A stretch of DNA of 13,810 bases from an uncultured Rubrobacteraceae bacterium. GTDB taxonomy: Bacteria; Actinomycetota; Rubrobacteria; Rubrobacterales; Rubrobacteraceae. Of this stretch, positions 6,841 to 13,582 are shown piece after piece. Below the pieces are notes generated by a model. It worked only from the letters and a program-made list of their open reading frames with translations. It was not told where the DNA came from and did no database searches. The DNA is taken from positions 1 through 13,810 of the forward strand of contig CADCUW010000399.1 in NCBI GenBank assembly GCA_902805985.1, given 5' to 3'. The stretch's first letter is position 1. Each line of letters begins with the position of its first letter. The position numbers were made by a program, and so were the translations under genes.

Positions 6841-6868
6841 ACTCTACAGGAACATGCTCGGTTCTCAA
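6841..6868 (-). promoter_or_regulatory. Promoter of ssb
   Basis: On the minus strand TTGAGA (6868-6863) and TAGAGT (6846-6841) are spaced by 16 bases, a good match to a sigma-70-type promoter. Transcription would begin near 6834, giving a leader of about 28 bases that contains the GGAGG before the ssb GTG. This would let ssb be expressed even though the gene upstream is broken. Confidence 0.5.
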
Positions 6869-6883
6869 GCGCGGGAGCTTTAG

Positions 6884-7127
6884 TCAGGGCTTCGTGACGG
6901 CCACCTTTACTTCCGCGTCTTTTATGGTGACGATGACGTCCCCGTCCTCGTCGTTGCGGAACACTTTGGCGCCAGCCCTCCTGAGCCTGTCGAGGGTCTC
7001 TGGGGTAGGGTGGCCGTAGGAGTTATCGGCGCCTACCTGGATCACGGCTATCTCCGGTGGGAACCGTCCGAGAAAGTGCGGCGTCGATGAGGTGTTCGAG
7101 CCGTGGTGGGTAACTTTCAGGACGCTG
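6884..7127 (-). pseudogene. C-terminal fragment of a ComEC-like metallo-beta-lactamase-fold protein
   Basis: The minus strand reads SVLKVTHHGSNTSSTPHFLG and continues through IAVIQVGADNSYGHPTPETL and RLRRAGAKVFRNDEDGDVIV to a TGA at 6886-6884. This is the characteristic end of the ComEC/MBL-fold family, where HHGS supplies late metal/active-site residues and the NSYGHP stretch follows. No start codon suits it, and a stop lies in frame upstream at 7153-7151, so alone it cannot be a gene. Its missing N-terminal part is found at 12732-13440 in the same orientation, and the join falls exactly in frame within AGC-GT. Bases upstream of 7127 belong to the inserted segment. Confidence 0.85.
7122..7127. 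repeat. Left copy of 6-bp direct repeat (putative target-site duplication)
   Basis: ACGCTG here and at 12732-12737 border the segment that separates the two halves of the metallo-beta-lactamase-fold gene. Removing one copy and everything between restores an open reading frame reading GPLTVISVLKVTHHGS. Confidence 0.6.
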
Positions 7128-7592
7128 CGCGGTCCGGCTGAGGCGCGGGGCTAAGGCTGAAAATATGTCCCTTCCCGAGGCAGAGAGATCTGACGCGCTA
7201 CGCCGAGGAGTCGCCTATTACTCGGTCCTGTGTTCGAAGAATACATGCGGGCGTTGTCGCTGGCAGGCCACGACCACCTGAACCCTTGAGCCCTGCCGGT
7301 ATCGTTCCCCTATGTGATCGTGAAGTACCAGGACTTCGTTCCGACGTTCTTGGCTGCGTCCATGGCCAACACCTCCGCCATCTTCTTGCCCTTGGAGATC
7401 TTGGGTGAGGTGTAGGTCGGCCGGGCCCACAGTACCGGGCAAAGTTCGGCCCTGTGAAGCGGTGGGTGCTCGGAGCGGCCTGACGGCGGAGCCGTTGAAG
7501 CCCCATCCTTCTCAAACACCTGCCCGAAGTTCACTACTTTCGTGTCAGATCCTTTTCTTCCATTTGCCGCTTAGGGATGACGCAAGCTTGGG
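7128..7592. other. Gene-poor left end of the inserted segment
   Basis: No convincing intact gene is seen. Short minus-strand frames look partly protein-like: FGQVFEKDGAS (7534 downwards), KISKGKKMAEVLAMDAAKN to a stop near 7311, and QGSRVQVVVACQRQRPHVFF in another frame, ending near 7218. They are in different frames with stops between and could be remnants of one gene broken by frameshifts. I do not recognise a family. Confidence 0.4.
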
Positions 7593-7618
7593 GACGTGGC
7601 GGCCGCGGCCGCCACGTC
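7593..7618. terminator. Perfect 26-bp palindrome, possible terminator of the cupin-CPBP-membrane protein operon
   Basis: The 26 bases are exactly self-complementary (outer GACGTGGC, central GGCCGCGGCC). They begin 24 bases beyond the stop of the membrane-protein gene on the minus strand. A smaller inverted repeat, TCCGG-7-CCGGA (7625-7641), lies between. There is no U tract, so it could be a GC-rich terminator, an mRNA-stabilising hairpin or a protein-binding palindrome. Confidence 0.45.
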
Positions 7619-7641
7619 GTCCCGTCCGGTGCTTGTCCGGA

Positions 7642-8337
7642 TCAGGTTAGCTGGTTGCTCACCCGCGTCGGCTCTTTGCCGGAGAACGGCGAAACCTCCG
7701 AAGGCCCTTCGCTCCGACGACGGTTGAAGAGCGCGTACCCGATGGCCGCCACCGCCAGGCCGCGCGGCGCCTCGATCAGCAGGCCCGTGAGCACGGGCGT
7801 CTCCGGGACCGGCACGAGCAACACGACGGGGGCCGCGGCCAGCAGCGCTCCCGCCCACGCGGGGAAGATCCGGGAACGCACGATGGAGATACCGAGCAGC
7901 AACATCCCGAGCATGAGGGCCACCCCGCCCAACCCCTGCAGCAGGGCGAACGGCGCCGAAGCGGTGAGGGCGCCGTCCGATTCGAGCACCCCGCTCGTGG
8001 CGGGGTCGGAGGCCAGCACGGGGGCGACGAAGGCCTCGTAGGCGGCGAAACCCTGCACGATCGTGGCGTTGGCGAGGAAGTAGAGCGCGAAGCCCACGAG
8101 GCCGAGGATGCCGGCCCTGGGGGCGATGCGGGCGTAGAGGCCTGGCAGGCCCATCAGCAGGAACGCCCCCCCGAGAAAGACCAGGAGGTGCGCCACCGGG
8201 AACCCCGGATGTGAGATCGAGGTCGCCGAGTGGCTCTCGTGGTCTACGATAGGGTGCAGCAGGCCGCCGGTAAGGGAGAGCACGAAGGCCGCCATAAGGG
8301 CCAGCCCGCTCAGGCGGTCGAGTGTCTCGCGTGACAT
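7642..8337 (-). CDS. Six-helix integral membrane protein of unknown function
   Basis: The 231-residue product is strongly hydrophobic with about six membrane segments, near residues 9-30, 46-66, 75-98, 128-152, 157-178 and 184-204, and a short hydrophilic C-terminal tail (NRRRSEGPSEV...). It resembles the loosely defined small actinobacterial membrane proteins of DUF4386 type, but I see no catalytic motif and give no function. A loop with several His residues after helix 1 (HPIVDHESHSATSISHPGF, 28-46) could bind metal; this is speculative. The ATG at 8337-8335 was chosen because GGAGG stands eight bases upstream. The frame is open further upstream, but that sequence is Arg-rich non-coding spacer. 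It is the last gene of the cupin-CPBP-membrane protein operon, 87 bases after the CPBP gene, with a large palindrome downstream. Confidence 0.85.
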   Translation of the reverse strand: MSRETLDRLSGLALMAAFVLSLTGGLLHPIVDHESHSATSISHPGFPVAHLLVFLGGAFLLMGLPGLYARIAPRAGILGLVGFALYFLANATIVQGFAAYEAFVAPVLASDPATSGVLESDGALTASAPFALLQGLGGVALMLGMLLLGISIVRSRIFPAWAGALLAAAPVVLLVPVPETPVLTGLLIEAPRGLAVAAIGYALFNRRRSEGPSEVSPFSGKEPTRVSNQLT

Positions 8338-8424
8338 GCGTGTTTCCTCCTTCTTTCGTAGCGTTCGCGTTGCTCGGGGTTCGTTGCCCTCTCGTGGCGC
8401 TCCCTGGCGCTTCATCCGCACCTC

Positions 8425-9399
8425 CTACTCCCCCACCTGCGCGGTGGACACGGGCGTCGCCACGGGCGGTACCGTCCCCGCCCCGGCCGAGCTGGGGGCT
8501 CCTCGCGCCGCACGGCGATCGTAGAGCCACCACAGCGCGGCGATGGAGGCGCAGGCCAGCGCGAGTCCCGCACCCGTCTCCCCCGCGAAGAAGGCGGTGT
8601 TGCCCGAGTCGGCCGTCAGCGGGTCGCAGACGAGGTAGACCGCCGCGTTGTGGGAGGCGTGCAGGACGACGGCCGGCCACACGCTGCGGGACTTCAGGCG
8701 TAGCCACGCCAGCGGGTAGCTCAGGGCGACCCCCGTGACGGCGAAACACGCCACCCCGTAGGGGACGGGGACGCCATGAACCGCCCCGGGGACGAAGAGC
8801 ATGAGTGGCGCGTGGAACGACGCCCAGGCCAGGCCGCTGCAGAGCGCCACCTTGGGCAGCGTCATCACCTCGGCCAGGCGCGGAACCATCAGCCCCCGCC
8901 AGCCTATCTCCTCCCCGAGCGAGAGGACGAGAAAGGGCAACACCCCCACCGTGAGCGCGAGCAGCGCCGCGCCGATGGCGGCCACCCCCTCCGGTAAGTC
9001 CGCCAGCGGCAGTCCCGCCGCCAGCCGCCCGGGATCGAAACCGGCGAGGCCGGAGGCCCACACGGGCCCGTACGCGACGGCGCAGTACGCGAGCGGCAGC
9101 GCGTAGCTCAAGGCGAGGTAGCGCCACGTCGAACCCCATCCCCATCCGAGGCCCCGCAGCGTGCCCGCGGTTACCAGCCTGGCGACGATGGCGGCGATCC
9201 CCGGGTAGAAGGCCTGGCCGAACAGCGCGATCTGGCCGACGAGCGGCGCCTCGCCGAGCCGGGTCACGTCCACCCCTTGCGAGACGGCCACCGCGATACT
9301 CGCTGCGGTGAGCGCGGCGGTCAGTGCCAAGAAGATCGCGATCTCGCGCCGGACCTGATCCTTCCGGTTCTGCCTTTCCGTTTCGCGTCCTTGGTCCAT
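8425..9399 (-). CDS. CPBP-family intramembrane metalloprotease (CAAX protease/bacteriocin-processing type)
   Basis: This family (Abi/CPBP, related to eukaryotic Rce1) cleaves within membranes. Bacterial members include bacteriocin maturation and self-immunity proteins, and some act in stress signalling. The 324-residue protein has several membrane helices and all three signature motifs: EEIGWR at 163-168, WASFH at 192-196, and HASHN at 247-251, matching EExxxR, (F/W)xxxH and HxxxN. The catalytic residues are therefore intact. I chose ATG at 9399-9397 because GGAGG lies eight bases upstream, the same arrangement as in the next gene; an ATG at 9426 has no good ribosome binding site. The C-terminal 30 residues are Ala/Pro/Val-rich and probably disordered. 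It lies 63 bases after the cupin gene in an operon divergent from the large regulator. Substrate is unknown. Confidence 0.92.
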   Translation of the reverse strand: MDQGRETERQNRKDQVRREIAIFLALTAALTAASIAVAVSQGVDVTRLGEAPLVGQIALFGQAFYPGIAAIVARLVTAGTLRGLGWGWGSTWRYLALSYALPLAYCAVAYGPVWASGLAGFDPGRLAAGLPLADLPEGVAAIGAALLALTVGVLPFLVLSLGEEIGWRGLMVPRLAEVMTLPKVALCSGLAWASFHAPLMLFVPGAVHGVPVPYGVACFAVTGVALSYPLAWLRLKSRSVWPAVVLHASHNAAVYLVCDPLTADSGNTAFFAGETGAGLALACASIAALWWLYDRRAARGAPSSAGAGTVPPVATPVSTAQVGE

Positions 9400-9462
9400 A
9401 CCTTGTTCCTCCTTCTCCTTGCTCATCTCTCGGCCCTCGCCTTCCCTGCTCGACCACCTGCC

Positions 9463-9942
9463 CTAGAAGCGACTTCCCATCTCTATGCCGTACCTCGCCG
9501 CCGTGGCGGCAATCCCCGCCGGGTCTAGCGCGCCCTTCGTCGTGTCGTCTCCGGCTGCCGGCTCACCGACCTCCTCTAGGAAACGCTCGTGCACGCCCCC
9601 CGGCGTCTGGGTGACCAGAAGCCTGCCCGCCGCCTCTCCCGCGTTCCTGTAGGCGTGCAGGACGCCCTTCGGGACGTAGACGACGGAGCCCGGCCCGGCA
9701 AGGAAGGTTCCGCCCCCCTCGACGAACTCGAAGACGCCCTCGATGACGTACAAGCACTCGTCCTCGAGGTGCTGGACGTGGGGACGTCGTACGCCTCCGG
9801 GTGGCGACACGACCTCAAAGAGCGAGTACGCACCTCCGGTTTGTTCGGCGGTCACCTTGCACGTCACGACCTCGCGGAATACCCGCAGTGACCTGCCCTC
9901 TCCGGGCGCGATGCGGGTGGTGCGAGAACCTGTCGTCTCCAC
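9463..9942 (-). CDS. Cupin-domain protein
   Basis: The 159-residue product is a single-domain cupin. Motif 1 is [20 protein letters not shown] followed by EG (about 48-69), and motif 2 is [18 protein letters not shown] (85-102). In the usual HxH...E pattern the ligands here would be His55, Glu60 or Glu62 and His96; the position that is often the second His is Gln57, followed by His58. Such proteins are either small enzymes (quercetinase-like dioxygenases) or ligand-sensing regulators, and the sequence does not decide. The GTG start at 9942-9940 has GAAGGAG six bases upstream. It is the first gene of the three-gene operon and faces the regulator across 183 bases, so it is the most likely direct target of that regulator. 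Confidence 0.9.
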   Translation of the reverse strand: METTGSRTTRIAPGEGRSLRVFREVVTCKVTAEQTGGAYSLFEVVSPPGGVRRPHVQHLEDECLYVIEGVFEFVEGGGTFLAGPGSVVYVPKGVLHAYRNAGEAAGRLLVTQTPGGVHERFLEEVGEPAAGDDTTKGALDPAGIAATAARYGIEMGSRF

Positions 9943-10125
9943 TCCGGTCTCCTTCCGTCGTTGCCACTCGCTTGTTTCCAGAGTCTGGCGCCCGGGGCGG
10001 CGGCGGACCACACACGCCGCCCTTACGGGACGAAGCGTTTGGGTAGCGTCAGGATTGGGGGGAAGGCGCCGAAGGCCGCGCCTCGGCACAAAACCGCCCC
10101 CCGTCCCCTTGGTATTCTTGGACGC
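9943..10125. promoter_or_regulatory. Divergent control region between the cupin operon and the regulator
   Basis: This 183-bp gap must carry promoters for both directions. Visible elements are an 11-bp inverted repeat CCAGAGTCTGG at 9978-9988, a candidate operator, and TATTCT at 10113-10118, which reads as a -10 box towards the regulator. I cannot identify a convincing promoter towards the cupin gene. Confidence 0.4.
10113..10118 (+). promoter_or_regulatory. Possible -10 box for leaderless transcription of the regulator
   Basis: TATTCT ends seven bases before the GTG at 10126, so transcription would begin at the start codon itself. Leaderless mRNAs are common in actinobacteria. No ribosome binding site precedes this GTG, which fits, but no -35 box is recognised. 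Confidence 0.3.
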
Positions 10126-12501
10126 GTGGAAGGGAGCGGAGCACGTCGCGATAAGGCCCCGAGGCGGGGAACCGCCTTCGGTGCGCGTCTACGGAGCCTA
10201 CGCGAGGAGGTCGGCCTCACGCAGGAGGAGTTGGCGGCGCGGGCGGGGCTCACCGCGCACGCCGTCGGCGTGCTGGAGCGCGGCGAGAGGAAGCGTCCCT
10301 ACCCGCACACCGTCCGCTCGCTCGCGGACGCGCTGGGGCTATCCGACGTCGAGCGCGCCTCCCTCCTCGCGGCCGTGCCGAAGCGCGGGCAGGCGGCCCC
10401 GACGGCCCCCGTCACCGTACCCGAGCACCCCCTCCCGGTGCCGCCCACGCCGCTCGTCGGAAGGGAGGACGACCTGGAGAGAATCGTGGAGCTTCTGCGC
10501 CAACGGGGGGCGCGTCTGCTGACGCTCACCGGGGCCGGCGGCGTCGGCAAGACCCGACTCGCCCTCGAAGCGGCGCGAGTTTCGCTAGCCGCAGGGTCTT
10601 TCCCGGATGGCGTGTCTTTCGTGTCCTTGGCTTCGGTGGTAGACCCCTCAATCGCCATGACCACGGTATGCGAGACCCTCGGGGTGAGGGAGACGGAAGG
10701 CCAGACCCCCTACGAGGGCTTGCAAGCCTACCTCCGGGACAAGCGGTCGCTCCTCGTGCTCGACAACCTCGAGCAGGTGCTGGAGGCCGCGCCGGAGGTT
10801 GCCGGTCTGATCGAAGTCGCCCTGAACGTCACCGTGCTCTGCACCAGCCGCGCACCCCTGCGCGTCAGGGGGGAGCAAGAGTACCCCGTGCCGCCGCTGG
10901 GGCTGCCCTCCTCGATCCGCGCGTCACTCAGGGAGGAGGTGCTCGGTTCGGCCTCCGGCCGCCTCTTCGTGGACCGGGCCAGGGCGTCCGCCCCCTCCTT
11001 CGCGGTTACCGAGGAGAACGCCGCGGCGGTCGTGGCCATCTGCTGGCGCCTGGCAGGTTTGCCCCTCGCGCTGGAGCTGGCCGCCGCGCGGGCGAGGTTC
11101 CTGGACCCCGCGGCGCTCCTCTCGCACCTCGACCGCGCCCTCTCGTCGGGCTGGAAGCGGGATCTTCCTCCGCGCCAGAGGACTATGCGGGCGGCGCTCG
11201 ACTGGAGCCACGACCTGCTCACCGAAGACGAGCGGGGGCTCTTCCGCGGCCTCTCGGTCTTCGCCGGCGGCTTCTCGCTGGAGGCCGCGGAGGCGGTGGG
11301 CGTCCCGGAAGAGGTAGACCCGGAAGAGGCCATCGACCTGCTCGGGCGCCTGGTGGAGCAGTCGCTGGTGACGGCGGAGGCGGGCGGGGCAGGCGAGACC
11401 CGCTATGGGATGCTCGAGCCGATAAGGCAGTACGCCCTCGAGAAGCTGGGGGAGAGCGGAGAGGCGGAGGAGACGGGCCGAAGGCACGCCGGGTACTACC
11501 TGACGCTGGCGGAGCGGTTCGAGCCGAGGCTGAGAGGCCCCGAGCAGGCGACCTGGCTAGGGCGGCTGCAGACGGAGCGCGACAACCTGCGGGCCGCCAT
11601 GTCGTGGGCCTTGGAGCGCGGCGAGGCGCAGACAGTCGCGCGGATGGCCTGGGCGATGCTGCCGCTCTGGTGGCTTCGGGGTCACTACGCCGAGGGGCGC
11701 CGCCTGACGGAGGAGGCCCTCCCGCACGCGGCGGATCTGCCCGTCCCGTCCCGGGCGAAGCTCCTGTTCGCCGCGGGCACGATGGCCCAGGCGCAGGCGG
11801 ATTACGGGGCCGCCGGTCCCCTGATCGAGGAGAGCCTCGGGCTGTTCCGGCGGCTGGGGGACAAGGAGGGGGTCATGCGCGCCCAGAGCAGCGCGGGGAT
11901 TGTGGCCCTCGGCCGGGGGCAACAAGAGCGCGGGATAGCCCTCCTCGAAGAAGCCACGGCCCTGGCCCTGGAGATAGGCGACGCATGGTCCGCCAGCCTC
12001 CTCTTGGGCTTCGCTACTGCCGTGCCGCTCGGGCGCGGGGACCTCGCCCGCGCCCGGCAGCTCGCCGAGCGAGGGCTGTCGCTGGCCAGGGAGGCGGGGG
12101 CCCGGGAGGGCGCCTCCGTGGCGCTCCACGGCCTCGCGACCGTGGCGCGCGCCGAGGGGGACGACGACCGCGCCGGGGGGCTGCTCAAAGAAGGGTTGGG
12201 CCTCTCGGTGGAGGTCGGGGACGAGACCAACGTCGCCTATTTTCTCGAGGGGTTGGCGGCGGTCGCCGCCTCCAAGGGCGCTCTGATCCGTGCGGCGCGG
12301 CTGTGGGGAGCGGCCGAGGCGCTCCTGGAGACCATCGAGGTTGCCGCCTACCCCCACGCGCCCGACCGCTCCCTTCGCCGGCGGGAGGTGGCCGCCGCCC
12401 GCGCCAGCCTCAAGGACGATCAAGCGTGGACGCAGGCGTGGACCGAGGGGCGGGAGATGACGGCCGAGCAGGCGGCCCGGGAGGCTGGACTGCCCGGCTA
12501 G
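10126..12501 (+). CDS. Large regulator: XRE-type HTH, NB-ARC (STAND) ATPase and C-terminal TPR repeats
   Basis: The 791-residue product is a signal-transduction ATPase of the STAND class. Residues about 14-75 form a helix-turn-helix ([40 protein letters not shown]). A linker leads to LVGRED (about 107-112) and an NB-ARC ATPase with P-loop GAGGVGKT at 136-143, Walker B LLVLDNLE at 209-216, a sensor-like LCTSRAPLR, and [13 protein letters not shown] winged-helix region ([20 protein letters not shown]) follows. The C-terminal 300 or so residues are helical TPR-like repeats ([40 protein letters not shown]). Such proteins hold DNA binding off until an effector is sensed by the repeats. The start is uncertain. 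GTG 10126 leaves room for the divergent promoter; the frame is open back to an ATG at 9961, but that would overlap the control region. It probably regulates the divergent cupin-CPBP operon. The effector is unknown. Confidence 0.93.
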   Translation: MEGSGARRDKAPRRGTAFGARLRSLREEVGLTQEELAARAGLTAHAVGVLERGERKRPYPHTVRSLADALGLSDVERASLLAAVPKRGQAAPTAPVTVPEHPLPVPPTPLVGREDDLERIVELLRQRGARLLTLTGAGGVGKTRLALEAARVSLAAGSFPDGVSFVSLASVVDPSIAMTTVCETLGVRETEGQTPYEGLQAYLRDKRSLLVLDNLEQVLEAAPEVAGLIEVALNVTVLCTSRAPLRVRGEQEYPVPPLGLPSSIRASLREEVLGSASGRLFVDRARASAPSFAVTEENAAAVVAICWRLAGLPLALELAAARARFLDPAALLSHLDRALSSGWKRDLPPRQRTMRAALDWSHDLLTEDERGLFRGLSVFAGGFSLEAAEAVGVPEEVDPEEAIDLLGRLVEQSLVTAEAGGAGETRYGMLEPIRQYALEKLGESGEAEETGRRHAGYYLTLAERFEPRLRGPEQATWLGRLQTERDNLRAAMSWALERGEAQTVARMAWAMLPLWWLRGHYAEGRRLTEEALPHAADLPVPSRAKLLFAAGTMAQAQADYGAAGPLIEESLGLFRRLGDKEGVMRAQSSAGIVALGRGQQERGIALLEEATALALEIGDAWSASLLLGFATAVPLGRGDLARARQLAERGLSLAREAGAREGASVALHGLATVARAEGDDDRAGGLLKEGLGLSVEVGDETNVAYFLEGLAAVAASKGALIRAARLWGAAEALLETIEVAAYPHAPDRSLRRREVAAARASLKDDQAWTQAWTEGREMTAEQAAREAGLPG

Positions 12502-12604
12502 CGTCGGAACAAAGATAGCTCCGGTTCGAGGGTTTCTTCATTCAGCCAAGCGCGGAACCGCAGCGCAGGCGGCTGGGTGTTTCCGACCTCACGCGTCCGC
12601 CTTA

Positions 12605-12731
12605 GGGTTCCCGTAAACTTTCTCGTCTGGCCTGACCTTCGCCTTCTAGGGTCCGGTTAGTTCTAGCCGTTCCACGCCGTCTTCGGTCAGCAGGGCCCTG
12701 AACTCGAGTCCCTTCGATTTTGTAGTTTTGA
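12605..12731 (-). pseudogene. Unassigned coding-like fragment at the right end of the inserted segment
   Basis: On the minus strand, starting at the insertion boundary, one frame reads KTTKSKGLEFRALLTEDGVE followed by RLELTGP and a stop at about 12646. It is well-behaved protein-like sequence without a start, as if it were the C-terminus of a gene cut at the junction. TKSKGLEF recalls motif V of UvrD-type helicases, but the rest does not fit, so I leave it unassigned. The interval from 12502 to 12605 shows nothing recognisable. Confidence 0.25.
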
Positions 12732-12737
12732 ACGCTG
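12732..12737. repeat. Right copy of 6-bp direct repeat (putative target-site duplication)
   Basis: ACGCTG, identical to 7122-7127. On the minus strand it encodes AGC-GT at the point where homology to the metallo-beta-lactamase-fold family ends in the N-terminal fragment. Confidence 0.6.
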
Positions 12738-13440
12738 ATGACCGTGAGCGGGCCGGTGTACGAACCATTCGCCATGTACTCCTCACCCTTGGCCTCGGCG
12801 TCGCCGGCGAGTAGGACGCGGGCCGTGCCGTAGGTGAGCAGGATGCCGACGGAGTTATCGGTGGTCTCGGAGAAGAGACCGCCCTCGGCGTCCGTCGGCG
12901 GGGCGATGACGTCCGCCTGAACGCCGCCCCAGTCCATGAGCATCCCGGCCCGCACGACCTCCACCTCAGAGCCCTCCTCGCGGGCGGCCCGCAGGAAGGT
13001 GTTGTAGGTAAGGGTGCCCTTCGGGTCACCCGAGAGGTAGACGGTCTCGACCGGGAAGGCGTCGAAGACGTCTATAAAGCCGCCGATGTGGTCTGTGTCG
13101 GGGTTGCTGACGACGATGCCGTCGAGGTCGCGCACGCCCCGGTCGCGCAGAAAATCCACGATGTTCGGGCCCTCCTCGACCCTGCCGGCGTCGATCAGGT
13201 AGCTCTCCCCCCGGCCTGCACGAGCACGCTGTCGCCCTGGCCGACGTCTATAAAGCTCACGGACAGGGAGCCAGAAGGCGGAGGATCCGCCCCGCCGGAA
13301 GGAACGGGCAGGCCGGGACTCCGGCAGCCAACCGGCGGCAAGACAAGGGCGACCAGAACGGCGACGAGGAGACGACCGACAGGGGATCCCAAAGCGGCGC
13401 GAGGACGACGCGGCCCGGGCGTCCGATCTGGGTTCCTCAC
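12732..13440 (-). pseudogene. N-terminal fragment of a ComEC-like metallo-beta-lactamase-fold lipoprotein, frameshifted
   Basis: From a GTG at 13440 the minus strand reads a lipoprotein signal (hydrophobic LLVAVLVALVLPP then VGC lipobox) and the family hallmark SLSVSFIDVGQGDSVLVQAG. A run of six G (plus-strand C, 13207-13212) then shifts the frame; one more G would connect directly to ESYLIDAGRVEEGPNIVDFL. The protein continues through IVVSNPDTDHIGG, the metal-binding region where Asn replaces the usual first His, and LLAGDAEAKGEEYM to GPLTVISV. There it is cut by foreign sequence. The remaining HHGS-containing end lies at 6884-7127. Joined and repaired, the product would be about 315 residues, a normal length. 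It was probably a secreted, membrane-anchored hydrolase. As sequenced it is doubly broken; the frameshift alone could be a sequencing error. Confidence 0.85.
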
Positions 13441-13582
13441 GGTACTCGCCGCGACCTCCCCACCTGGGGTTCGGGATCGGGTCGGTATACGATGCGTTGT
13501 GCGAACTTCTTAAGCGGTCTGACGCTTCCCGAGGCCGGGAGAGCACCCATCGCATGCCCCGTAGCCGTGGGGAGCCGCGTGT

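Larger units (their letters stand above)
7128..12731. mobile_element. Putative 5.6-kb insertion carrying a four-gene accessory module
   Basis: This segment lies between the N- and C-terminal halves of one metallo-beta-lactamase-fold gene and is bordered by a 6-bp direct repeat, ACGCTG. It carries three minus-strand genes (cupin, CPBP protease, membrane protein) and a divergent HTH/NB-ARC/TPR regulator, plus gene-poor ends. I see no transposase, integrase, tRNA or clear terminal inverted repeat, since the two ends do not resemble each other. The mechanism is therefore unknown: a decayed composite transposon, transfer followed by end erosion, or a more complex rearrangement. That the segment interrupts the gene is directly visible; that it is mobile is inference. 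Confidence 0.55.

Noticed and set aside
7571..9457. Minus-strand 628-residue open frame over the membrane-protein and CPBP genes
   Set aside because: Arg/Gly/Pro-rich shadow frame of high-GC DNA. The CPBP motifs and membrane helices are in another frame with proper ribosome binding sites.
10668..12518. Plus-strand 616-residue frame inside the regulator
   Set aside because: Arg/Gly/Pro-rich composition without domains. The overlapping frame carries the P-loop, Walker B and TPR-like repeats.
12646..12731. UvrD/RecB-like helicase fragment from TKSKGLEF
   Set aside because: Only eight residues resemble helicase motif V and the following sequence does not continue as a helicase. Kept as an unassigned fragment.
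7128..12731. Terminal inverted repeats of a classical IS or transposon at the insertion ends
   Set aside because: The left end (CGCGGTCCGG...) and the reverse complement of the right end (TCAAAACTAC...) share no similarity by eye.
12602..13555. Continuous minus-strand 317-residue frame as a complete MBL protein
   Set aside because: Its first 110 or so residues are Arg/Ser-rich and out of frame relative to the true lipoprotein/DVGQGDS N-terminus, and its last 40 residues lie in inserted DNA. It is a composite of wrong and right frames.
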